Positions 40,826 through 47,159 of a stretch of DNA of 64,000 nt are shown here, in pieces (the first letter of the stretch is position 1; every line of letters begins with the position of its first letter). The notes below the pieces were generated by a model. That model did not search any database, was not told where the DNA came from, and saw nothing but the letters and a program-made list of their open reading frames with translations. Both the position numbers and the translations under genes were made by a program. This DNA is from an uncultured Collinsella sp. (GTDB lineage Bacteria > Actinomycetota > Coriobacteriia > Coriobacteriales > Coriobacteriaceae): contig UPXY01000004.1 of the NCBI GenBank assembly GCA_900538305.1, positions 1 through 64,000 of the forward strand. The letters run 5' to 3'.

Positions 40826-41631
40826 TGGAGAAGCATATGGATACCACAATCAATGAGGACGTCCACCGCAGCATCGAGGGCGTGGAGAGCATGATCTCCA
40901 TCCGCGACTTCAACCTGTGGTACGGCGACTTCCAGGCGCTCAAGCACATTTCGCTTGAGATTCCGAAGAACCGCGCGACGGCGTTCATCGGCCCCTCCGG
41001 CTGCGGAAAGTCCACGCTGCTGCGCACGTTCAACCGCATGTGCGACTTCGTGGAGAGCGTCCGTACCGAGGGTACGATCGAGTTCGACGGCCAGGACATC
41101 TTCAAGATGGACGCCAACGCTCTGCGCGTCTACGTGGGCATGGTGTTCCAGCATCCCAACCCGTTCCCCATGAGCATCCGCGAGAACGTGCTCTATGGTC
41201 CCAAGCGCATGGGGCGCATGAGCCGCGCGGAGGAGGACGAGATTCTCGAGCGCTGCCTTACGCGCGCCGCGCTGTGGGACGAGGTCAAGGACGACTTGAA
41301 CAAGAGCGGCCTGGGGCTTTCCGGTGGCCAGCAGCAGCGCCTGTGCATTGCCCGCGCGCTCGCGACCGACCCGTCGGTGCTGCTCATGGACGAGCCTACC
41401 TCGGCGCTCGATCCCATCTCGACGAGCATGATCGAGGAACTCATGATGCAGCTTTCCGAGGATCATACCGTCGTGGTAGTCACGCACAACATGGAGCAGG
41501 CCGCGCGCGTCGCGGACAAGACGTGCTTCTACTACCTGGGCGAGCTCGTCGAGGCGGGTCCCACGAAGGAACTGTTCTCGAATCCCAAGGAACAGCTTAC
41601 GAACGACTATCTCACGGGAAGGTTCAGCTAA
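40825..41631 (+). CDS. pstB: Phosphate ABC transporter ATP-binding protein PstB, second copy
   Basis: Canonical PstB, 268 residues: NLWYGDFQALKHISLEIPKN, Walker A GPSGCGKST, FNRMCDFVES, MVFQHPNPFPMSIRENV, signature LSGGQQQRLCIAR, Walker B VLLMDEPTSALDPIST and THNMEQAARVADKTCFYYLGELVE. All are the classical PstB signatures, so this is probably the principal ATPase. It shares one base with both neighbours (TGATG and TAATG), leaving no room for separate regulation. Confidence 0.94.
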   Translation: MEKHMDTTINEDVHRSIEGVESMISIRDFNLWYGDFQALKHISLEIPKNRATAFIGPSGCGKSTLLRTFNRMCDFVESVRTEGTIEFDGQDIFKMDANALRVYVGMVFQHPNPFPMSIRENVLYGPKRMGRMSRAEEDEILERCLTRAALWDEVKDDLNKSGLGLSGGQQQRLCIARALATDPSVLLMDEPTSALDPISTSMIEELMMQLSEDHTVVVVTHNMEQAARVADKTCFYYLGELVEAGPTKELFSNPKEQLTNDYLTGRFS

Positions 41632-42302
41632 TGATTGCCACGCGTTCCAAGTACAACCACCAGCTTGAGAAGATCGACGAGCTGCTGGGCAGCTTTGCCG
41701 ATAAGACCGCCGGCGACATCCGGGCGCTCACCACAGCGCTTGCGGGTGACGCGGAGGTGGCCGAGACGGTGCTCGACGGCGACCAGGAGGCGCGCCGCCT
41801 GCGCAGCGCGATCGAGGGCAATTGCACGGATGCCCTGTTGCTGCAGCAGCCCGTCGCCGGCGACCTGCGCTTTGTGACGGGGACGTTTCGCCTGGTATCT
41901 GACCTGGCGCATATCGACTCCAAGGCGCGCGACGTGGCGGAGCTTGCGCAGACGTTGCCCGTCGAGGTGACGGCGAACCTGAGCGAGCACCTCGCATTCG
42001 CCGCCGAGCGCGTAGCGTCCATGGTCGAGGAGGCCATCGAGGCGTTCCGCACGTCTGACGCCGACCGCGCGCGCGGCGTGTTCGCCATGGACGACGATGT
42101 GGACGATGTCTACCTTGCCGCCGAGGGCGTGGTCATCGACCTCATCAAAGCGGGCGAGACGCGCGCGAAGTACCTGCCTGAGCTGCTCATGGTGGCGAAG
42201 TATTTCGAGCGCATGGGCGACGACGCCGTGCGCATCGCCGACTGGGTGATCTTCCGCGTGACCGGTGCCCGCGAGCGCGCCGCCGTGAAGCCGGAGGAAT
42301 AA
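41631..42302 (+). CDS. phoU: Phosphate transport system regulatory protein PhoU
   Basis: Cytoplasmic all-helical protein, 223 residues, which restrains Pst and the Pho regulon when phosphate is plentiful. Two PhoU repeats can be traced: DLRFVTGTFRLVSDLAHIDSKARDVAELA in the first and LPELLMVAKYFERMGDDAVRIADWVIF in the second, the conserved metal-binding ExxxD motif regions. The ATG overlaps the pstB stop. A strong hairpin terminator at 42359-42391 closes the operon. Confidence 0.92.
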   Translation: MIATRSKYNHQLEKIDELLGSFADKTAGDIRALTTALAGDAEVAETVLDGDQEARRLRSAIEGNCTDALLLQQPVAGDLRFVTGTFRLVSDLAHIDSKARDVAELAQTLPVEVTANLSEHLAFAAERVASMVEEAIEAFRTSDADRARGVFAMDDDVDDVYLAAEGVVIDLIKAGETRAKYLPELLMVAKYFERMGDDAVRIADWVIFRVTGARERAAVKPEE

Positions 42303-42358
42303 CCGGGAGCACCGCGGGCGCAATCGACATCTCCCCCGCGCGATCTTGCGCGTCATCC

Positions 42359-42391
42359 GAGCCGGACGGTTCCTTCCTCGCCGTCCGGCTC
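42359..42391 (+). terminator. Terminator of the pst-phoU operon
   Basis: GAGCCGGACGG (42359-42369) pairs perfectly over 11 bp with CCGTCCGGCTC (42381-42391), followed by GCTTGTTGG. It lies 57 bases after the phoU stop. Confidence 0.75.
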
Positions 42392-42495
42392 GCTTGTTGG
42401 CACCTCGTGCGCCCATCTTGGAGCACGGGGGTGCCTGTTCGCGATGTGAGCGCCCGCCGACCCCTCAACTTCTTTCGCAGCTCTTAGCTGCGTGT

Positions 42496-42546
42496 ACTTT
42501 TTTCGACAGAATTTGCCTCAGCAGAGTCGATTCTGTCGAAAAAAGT
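42496..42546. repeat. TTTTTCGACAGAAT inverted repeat (copy 2)
   Basis: The 310-base gap after phoU has no gene: it holds the terminator and this element. ACTTTTTTCGACAGAAT (42496-42512) pairs perfectly over 17 bp with 42530-42546, followed by GTATTCAGTGG, as in the copy at 34047-34117. It lies between the convergent phoU and kinase genes. Confidence 0.75.
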
Positions 42547-42612
42547 GTATTCAGTGGAACGAGAGGGTACGTGAGCTGCTGATCGCCGCCGTGCCGGCGC
42601 CGCTGTCGCTTG

Positions 42613-43521
42613 TTACCGCAGGCCTAGGCGTTTCTGTAGGATGAGCACGGCGCCGCGGTCGGGTTCAAACTGCGGGGGAACGAGCTCGCAGCGGCGGGGG
42701 AGGGCGGCGGCGAGCGGTTCGAGGACGAGGTCGCCCGCTTTGAACGTGCCGCCGATGTACGTGACGGGGATGCGTTCGCAACCGTCGAAGATGCCGCGGA
42801 CGATGGCGGCGACCATCTCGGCTTCCTCCTGTGCCGCGCGCTCGAGGATTGCCCGGGCGCTCGCGTCTCCCGCGCGCGCCGCTTCGGCAACCAGTGGAGC
42901 AAGCTGGGAGATGCGCGAGCGGCTTGCCATGTTCTTCTGCGCGAACTCGATGACTTCGAAGTCGTCGGCGATGCCAAGCTCGCGACGAACAAGGCTATGA
43001 ATGGCGCCCGGAGCCTCGCGGCCGTCGCTTTGGCGCGTGAAGGCACGCAGCAGCTCCTTGCCAAGCCAGCCGCCGCTGCCCTCGTCGCCCAGTTCATAAT
43101 CCCAGCCGCCGCAGCGCATGGAGCGGCCCTCGCACGCGCCGTAGGCGATTGAACCGGTGCCCGCGATGATAACGATGCCGTCGCACATGGCAAGGCCGGC
43201 AGCCCAGGCGCTCTCCACATCGTTCACCAGGGAGAACGGGTGCTTTCCTGCTGCGTCGAGCACGGCGTTCTCGATCGCAGTGCTCGATTCAACGCCCTCG
43301 CCATAGCCGCAGATGCCGAACCCGATACCGAATTCAGCGCCGAGCGCACCGGATGCCTCGGCTCGTTGTACGCCTTCGTTGAATACGCGTTGCATGCCGG
43401 CGTAGCCGACCTGCGCGTAATGGCAGGTGGGAAGCTCGAAACGATCAAGCTGCGACATGTTCTCATCATACAGGGTAAATGCGGTCTTCGTACCGCCGCC
43501 GTCGACGCCAAGCCAGCGCAT
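42613..43521 (-). CDS. BadF/BadG/BcrA/BcrD-type ATPase (N-acetylglucosamine-kinase-like)
   Basis: A 302-residue ASKHA-fold protein: phosphate-1 loop LGVDGGGTKTAF (4-15), SLVNDVESAWAAGL, IIAGTGSIAYG (phosphate-2) and the adenosine-side YIGGTFKAGDLVLEPL. This family covers N-acetylglucosamine kinases of the BadF type, and dehydratase/activator ATPases; lack of cluster-binding cysteines argues for a sugar kinase. Substrate is inferred only. ATG 43521 follows GAGAGGAG; a much longer open frame upstream is a shadow of aspS. It is divergent from aspS, with a palindrome in between. Confidence 0.8.
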   Translation of the reverse strand: MRWLGVDGGGTKTAFTLYDENMSQLDRFELPTCHYAQVGYAGMQRVFNEGVQRAEASGALGAEFGIGFGICGYGEGVESSTAIENAVLDAAGKHPFSLVNDVESAWAAGLAMCDGIVIIAGTGSIAYGACEGRSMRCGGWDYELGDEGSGGWLGKELLRAFTRQSDGREAPGAIHSLVRRELGIADDFEVIEFAQKNMASRSRISQLAPLVAEAARAGDASARAILERAAQEEAEMVAAIVRGIFDGCERIPVTYIGGTFKAGDLVLEPLAAALPRRCELVPPQFEPDRGAVLILQKRLGLR

Positions 43522-43609
43522 GTGCACATACTCCTCTCGCTGATATTCTTCGTCTGATTCTCTCAGATTGGACCCTTTTGCGCTGCTCGGTTTTGCACTG
43601 CGGTGGCAC

Positions 43610-43625
43610 GCAATGTAAACATTGC
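43610..43625. promoter_or_regulatory. 16-bp palindrome between the kinase gene and aspS
   Basis: GCAATGTAAACATTGC is a perfect palindrome (7-base arms, AA centre), with TTTTGCA at 43591 and TGCAAAA at 43623 as a second, wider pair. The position in a divergent promoter region suggests a repressor site, perhaps for the sugar kinase. No regulator gene is adjacent. Confidence 0.4.
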
Positions 43626-43685
43626 AAAAAGCGCCGCGCATGCCGTGCGGGCGCGCCTGCAAGCTGGTAGTATGTCTCCTCGTGC

Positions 43686-43752
43686 GCCGAGCTGCGCTGT
43701 CTACACAGGCTCGGCGGTCTGTACGACGCCGTCCGTTCCGGCACGGGACGGC
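43686..43752 (+). promoter_or_regulatory. Two leader hairpins upstream of aspS
   Basis: GCCGAGC (43686-43692) pairs with GCTCGGC (43709-43715), and GCCGTCC (43728-43734) pairs with GGACGGC (43746-43752), ending just before the AAAGGAGG of aspS. The arrangement could control translation; no T-box consensus was seen. Confidence 0.4.
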
Positions 43753-43773
43753 ACAGATGAAAAGGAGGAACCT

Positions 43774-45588
43774 GTGGCAGAGACCCAGGCAGCGGCCGCA
43801 TCGGCCGCGATGAACCCCGCAAACATCCATTCCATGCACACCCGTACCGCGGGTGAGCTGCGTCGCGAGAACATCGGCGAGGACGTCACGCTCACCGGTT
43901 GGGTGTGGCGCCGTCGCGATCATGGTGGGCTCATCTTCTGCGACCTGCGCGACCGCACGGGCATGACCCAGTGCACCTTCGACCCGGAGCACGCGGGCGG
44001 CGAGGCGTTCCATACCGCCGAGACCATGCGCCCCGAGTGGCCGATCCTCGTGCACGGCACGGTCATCGCGCGCGACGACGAGACGGTGAATTCGGCGCTC
44101 CCCACCGGCGAGATCGAGGTGCTCGCCGACCGCGTCGAGGTGCTCGGGCGCTCCAAGACCCCGCCGTTCCAGATCGAGGACCGCATCGAGACCGCCGAAG
44201 ATACGCGCTTGCGTTACCGCTACCTCGACCTGCGCCGTCCCGAGATGGCTCGCCGCATCCAGCTGCGCAGCGACTTCACGTTCGCCATTCGCTCCGCTCT
44301 GCACAACCGTGCCTTCACCGAGGTCGAAACGCCGGCGCTCTTCAAGTCCACGCCCGAGGGCGCGCGCGACTTCATCGTGCCGAGCCGCCTGCAGCCGGGT
44401 AACTTCTACGCGCTGCCGCAGTCGCCGCAGCTTTTGAAGCAGCTTCTCATGGTGGGTGGCGCCGAGCGCTATTACCAGATCGCGAAGTGCTTCCGCGACG
44501 AGGACCTGCGCGCCGACCGCCAGCCCGAGTTCACGCAGGTGGACATCGAGATGAGCTTCGTTGACCAGGACGACGTCATGGGCGCACTCGAGGATGTGCT
44601 CCAGGATGCGTTCGCACGGATGGGCGTCGAGATGCCCACGCCGCTCCGTCGCCTGTCCTACTGGGACGCCATGGACACCTACGGCTCCGACAAGCCGGAT
44701 ACGCGCTACGACATGACGCTCGTCGACCTCACCGACGTGTTCCGCGGATCCTCGTTCAAGGTGTTCTCGAGCGCCGCGAATACCGAGGGTCACGTGGTGA
44801 AGGCTATCAACGCCAAAGGTGCCGGTACGTGGCCGCGCGCGCAGATCGACAAGCTCTCCAAGGTGGCCGAGACGTTCGGCGCGAAGGGCCTCGCGTGGAT
44901 CGCGTTCCGCGAGGACGGCTCGGTGAACAGCCCGATCGTGAAGTTCTTCAGCGATGAGGAGATGGCCGAGCTGCGTAGTCGCTGCGACGTGGAGCCCGGC
45001 GACCTGGTGATGTTCGCCGCCGGCCCGCGCCTTGCCTCGGACGAGATCTTGGGCGGCATGCGCAGCCACATGGCAGATGCGCTCGATGTGCCGCGCGAGG
45101 GCCACGACTTCCTGTGGGTCGTCAACTTCCCGCTCTTCCACTGGGATGACGACGCCAAGCGCTACGAGGCCGAGCACCAGCCCTTCACCCAGCCGCATCT
45201 CGACGAGCTCGACTTGCTCGAGACCGACCCGCTCGCGATGGGCAGCTGCACGTACGACTTCGTCATGGACGGCTTCGAGGCCGGCGGTGGCGGCATGCGT
45301 ATCCACGATTCCGAGCTGCAGCTCAAGATGCTCGAGTTCATGGGCTTCACCGAGGAGCGCGCAAAGAGCCAGTTCGGCTTCCTCATGGAGGCGCTCACGT
45401 TCGGCGCTCCGCCCATGGGCGGCTTCGCACTCGGTCTCGACCGCGTGTGCATGCTCCTTGCCGGTTGCGATTCCATTCGCGACGTCATGGCGTTCCCCAA
45501 GACCGCGAGCGGTTCCGACCTCATGAGTGCCGCGCCCAGTGAGGTTTCGCTGGCGCAGCTTAAGGAAGTCGGTCTGCGCATCGAGTAA
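43774..45588 (+). CDS. aspS: Aspartate--tRNA ligase
   Basis: Class II aminoacyl-tRNA synthetase, 604 residues. The N-terminal OB fold reads TAGELRRENIGEDVTLTGWVWRRRDHGGLIFCDLRDR. Motif 2 is CFRDEDLRADRQPEFTQVDIEMSF, the GAD insertion domain is in the middle and motif 3 is GGFALGLDRVCML. The length and full domain set fit bacterial AspRS, of either discriminating or non-discriminating type. GTG 43774 was chosen because AAAGGAGG lies 7 bases upstream; an ATG at 43603 is preceded by the palindrome and has no Shine-Dalgarno. A terminator follows at 45638-45675. Confidence 0.95.
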   Translation: MAETQAAAASAAMNPANIHSMHTRTAGELRRENIGEDVTLTGWVWRRRDHGGLIFCDLRDRTGMTQCTFDPEHAGGEAFHTAETMRPEWPILVHGTVIARDDETVNSALPTGEIEVLADRVEVLGRSKTPPFQIEDRIETAEDTRLRYRYLDLRRPEMARRIQLRSDFTFAIRSALHNRAFTEVETPALFKSTPEGARDFIVPSRLQPGNFYALPQSPQLLKQLLMVGGAERYYQIAKCFRDEDLRADRQPEFTQVDIEMSFVDQDDVMGALEDVLQDAFARMGVEMPTPLRRLSYWDAMDTYGSDKPDTRYDMTLVDLTDVFRGSSFKVFSSAANTEGHVVKAINAKGAGTWPRAQIDKLSKVAETFGAKGLAWIAFREDGSVNSPIVKFFSDEEMAELRSRCDVEPGDLVMFAAGPRLASDEILGGMRSHMADALDVPREGHDFLWVVNFPLFHWDDDAKRYEAEHQPFTQPHLDELDLLETDPLAMGSCTYDFVMDGFEAGGGGMRIHDSELQLKMLEFMGFTEERAKSQFGFLMEALTFGAPPMGGFALGLDRVCMLLAGCDSIRDVMAFPKTASGSDLMSAAPSEVSLAQLKEVGLRIE

Positions 45589-45590
45589 GC

Positions 45591-45621
45591 GATACGTTCC
45601 GTCCAGGACTCAGATTCTCAC
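45591..45621 (-). repeat. CTGAGTCCTGGACGGAA-type motif copy (inverted)
   Basis: On the minus strand: GTGAGAATCTGAGTCCTGGA followed by CGGAACGTATC. It starts 3 bases after the aspS stop. Confidence 0.5.
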
Positions 45622-45637
45622 TTCACCGCGAGATAAC

Positions 45638-45675
45638 GAGGCGCCTTGGGATTCGTCCCGGGGCGCCTTTCGCTT
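45638..45675 (+). terminator. Terminator after aspS
   Basis: AGGCGCC pairs with GGCGCCT across a GGG/CCC inner pair, followed by TTCGCTTT. The position 50 bases after aspS and the T-rich tail fit an intrinsic terminator. Confidence 0.75.
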
Positions 45676-45681
45676 TGCCCC

Positions 45682-45714
45682 GCGAGCATTTCCGTCCAGA
45701 CCCCAGGTTCTCAC
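45682..45714 (-). repeat. CTGAGTCCTGGACGGAA-type motif copy (inverted, second)
   Basis: On the minus strand: GTGAGAACCTGGGGTCTGGA followed by CGGAAATGCTCGC. Two copies flank the aspS terminator in the same orientation. Confidence 0.5.
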
Positions 45715-45743
45715 AGTTGCTTACGGGGCGGACGGCGCTTCTT

Positions 45744-46127
45744 CTATACCGTGATCTCGATCTGGTTGCCTTCGGCGTCGAGGATGCAGCTTTCGTAATA
45801 ACCGTCGCCGGTGGTGCGGGGACCGCTCAGCACCTCGTAACCATCGGCGGCAAGGCGCGCGGTGAGGGCGTCGACCGCGTCCTTGCTACCCACGGAAAGC
45901 GCGATGTGCGCATACCCCGTGCGAGCAGAGGGCTTCTCCAGCTCGGTCATGTTCGGCCGCGTCATGATCTCGAGTCGTGCACCATCGTCGAATGTGAGGA
46001 AAAACGAACGGAACCCCGTGCGCTCGTTGTGATAGGGGGCGCCTGCGCGTGCATCGAAGTAGCGCTCGAAAAACATGCGCGCGGCCTCAAGATCCTGCAC
46101 GTACAGCGCGACATGCTCAATGCGCAT
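45744..46127 (-). CDS. VOC (glyoxalase/bleomycin-resistance fold) family protein
   Basis: A 127-residue vicinal-oxygen-chelate protein: MRIEHVALYVQDLEAARMFFERYFDA at the start with His5 as a metal ligand, RSFFLTFDDGARLEIM with the Glu ligand, HIALSVGSKDAVDAL and the C-terminal SCILDAEGNQIEITV. The layout is that of lactoylglutathione-lyase-like proteins, but the family is functionally broad, so the substrate is unknown. ATG 46127 follows GGGAGG. It is divergent from the feo cluster. Confidence 0.85.
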   Translation of the reverse strand: MRIEHVALYVQDLEAARMFFERYFDARAGAPYHNERTGFRSFFLTFDDGARLEIMTRPNMTELEKPSARTGYAHIALSVGSKDAVDALTARLAADGYEVLSGPRTTGDGYYESCILDAEGNQIEITV

Positions 46128-46222
46128 GATTCCTCCCAGGAAGGTGGGTGATAATTCCAGTTCAAGACCCAGCTTCCTCTAAGGGTAGCACGCGTGAGAA
46201 GTAAGCTATTGTTACCTTTTTG

Positions 46223-46236
46223 TTAGCGAAGGCTAA
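46223..46236. promoter_or_regulatory. Candidate DtxR/IdeR-type iron box upstream of feoA
   Basis: TTAGCGAAGGCTAA has TTAGC and GCTAA arms, in partial agreement with the IdeR/DtxR box (TTAGGTTAGGCTAACC-like). It is 145 bases before the first feoA, in the space shared with the divergent VOC gene. Iron-dependent repression of feoAAB is the expected function. Confidence 0.45.
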
Positions 46237-46380
46237 TTTCCTCTTCCAAAGAACGCTTGCTCGTGATAGTTTACATAGGTGAACAAACGAGGCGCGGGCG
46301 TTCCACAGGGAAAGGCTTTCTCTTGGTGCTCCCACCTCGCAGTTCACGGTGGGCGAAGGTTGAAAGGCGAAGGAGCAAGC

Positions 46381-46620
46381 ATGGCACAGAGATCGGGCAT
46401 GCCGGCGATGCCGCTGTCCTTCGCGCGCAGCGGCGACGACGTCACGGTCGCGCGCGTGCGGGGCAACGATGCCATCAAGCGGCACCTCGAGAACCTCGGC
46501 TTCGTCGAAGGGTCTCGGGTGCACGTGGTGAGTGCGAGCGGCAGCAACATCATCGTCATGGTGAAGGGTGCCCGCTTCGGCCTGGATGCCAAGGTGGCCG
46601 CCCACGTTATGACCGCGTAA
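46381..46620 (+). CDS. feoA: FeoA domain protein, first copy
   Basis: A 79-residue SH3-like FeoA protein, accessory to FeoB-mediated Fe(II) uptake. The body SGDDVTVARVRGNDAIKRHLENLGFVEGSRVHVVSASGSNIIVMVKGARFGLDAKVAAHVM has the usual HLxxLGFVEG and late RxxLD pattern. The start at 46381 follows GAAGGAGCAAGC; an in-frame ATG at 46279 is too far upstream and lacks homology. A second FeoA follows after 59 bases, and feoB after that. Confidence 0.85.
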   Translation: MAQRSGMPAMPLSFARSGDDVTVARVRGNDAIKRHLENLGFVEGSRVHVVSASGSNIIVMVKGARFGLDAKVAAHVMTA

Positions 46621-46679
46621 GGAATCTGCGCTGCGCTCGCGCGTGCGGCGCAGATGCGAAGACATAGGAAGGGGGAAGC

Positions 46680-46901
46680 ATGAAAACGCTGGGAGATGTG
46701 CAGGTGGGGGATTCGTCCACCATCGTGAAGCTGCACGGTACGGGCGCGCTGCGCCGTCACCTCATGGACCTGGGGCTCATCAAGGGCACGCCGTTCACCG
46801 TGGTGAAGGTCGCTCCGCTGGGCGACCCGGTCGAGATCACCGTGCGTGGCTACGAGCTCTCGATCCGCAAGGAAGAGGCAGCGATCGTCGAGGTGCAGTA
46901 G
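46680..46901 (+). CDS. feoA: FeoA domain protein, second copy
   Basis: A 73-residue FeoA protein: MKTLGDVQVGDSSTIVKLHG, RRHLMDLGLIKGTPFTVVKV, and ETV-like end GDPVEITVRGYELSIRKEEA. It has the canonical LMDLGLIKG segment and is closer to classical FeoA than the first copy. AAGGGGGAAGC precedes the ATG. A strong terminator follows 11 bases after the stop, so feoB, 258 bases further, may be made from its own promoter or by readthrough. Confidence 0.9.
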   Translation: MKTLGDVQVGDSSTIVKLHGTGALRRHLMDLGLIKGTPFTVVKVAPLGDPVEITVRGYELSIRKEEAAIVEVQ

Positions 46902-46912
46902 GCACGACGGTC

Positions 46913-46937
46913 ACGCGCGAAGGCGCGTATTTTTTTT
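46913..46937 (+). terminator. Intrinsic terminator after the second feoA
   Basis: ACGCGC-GAAG-GCGCGT followed by ATTTTTTTT: a compact stem with GNRA-like loop and eight Ts. The best intrinsic terminator in the window. Confidence 0.9.
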
Positions 46938-47082
46938 GATGGCAGAGTTAGCCCAACGCAACATGTTGGCAAGACGGGGAGCGGGAAACGACGCGTGTCA
47001 ACCCATCCCAAATGAGCCATATGCGGAACGGCGACTCGGCAACTGAAGAAGTTTCAAAGCCAGGGGAGGCCAGCAGGCACAC

Positions 47083-47125
47083 GGGTTGAAAGGGATTGAA
47101 AGGAACACAGTCCCAGCCAACCCAT
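47083..47125. repeat. GGGTTG...CAACCC repeat (copy 1) before feoB
   Basis: GGGTTGAAAGGGATTGAAAG, then GAACACAGTCCCAGCCAACC and CATT. A shorter, near-identical form lies at 60592-60625. It is palindromic (GGGTTG with CAACCC) and precedes feoB by 35 bases. The rest of the 46938-47159 gap has no gene and no clear promoter. Confidence 0.55.
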
Positions 47126-47159
47126 TCGGCGAGCGCCTTCCCCAAGAAAGAAGGAATGC

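Noticed and set aside
43522..45306. Upstream extension of the BadF kinase frame opposite aspS
   Set aside because: The minus-strand frame stays open through aspS only because of high GC; kinase homology and a GAGAGGAG site place the start at 43521.
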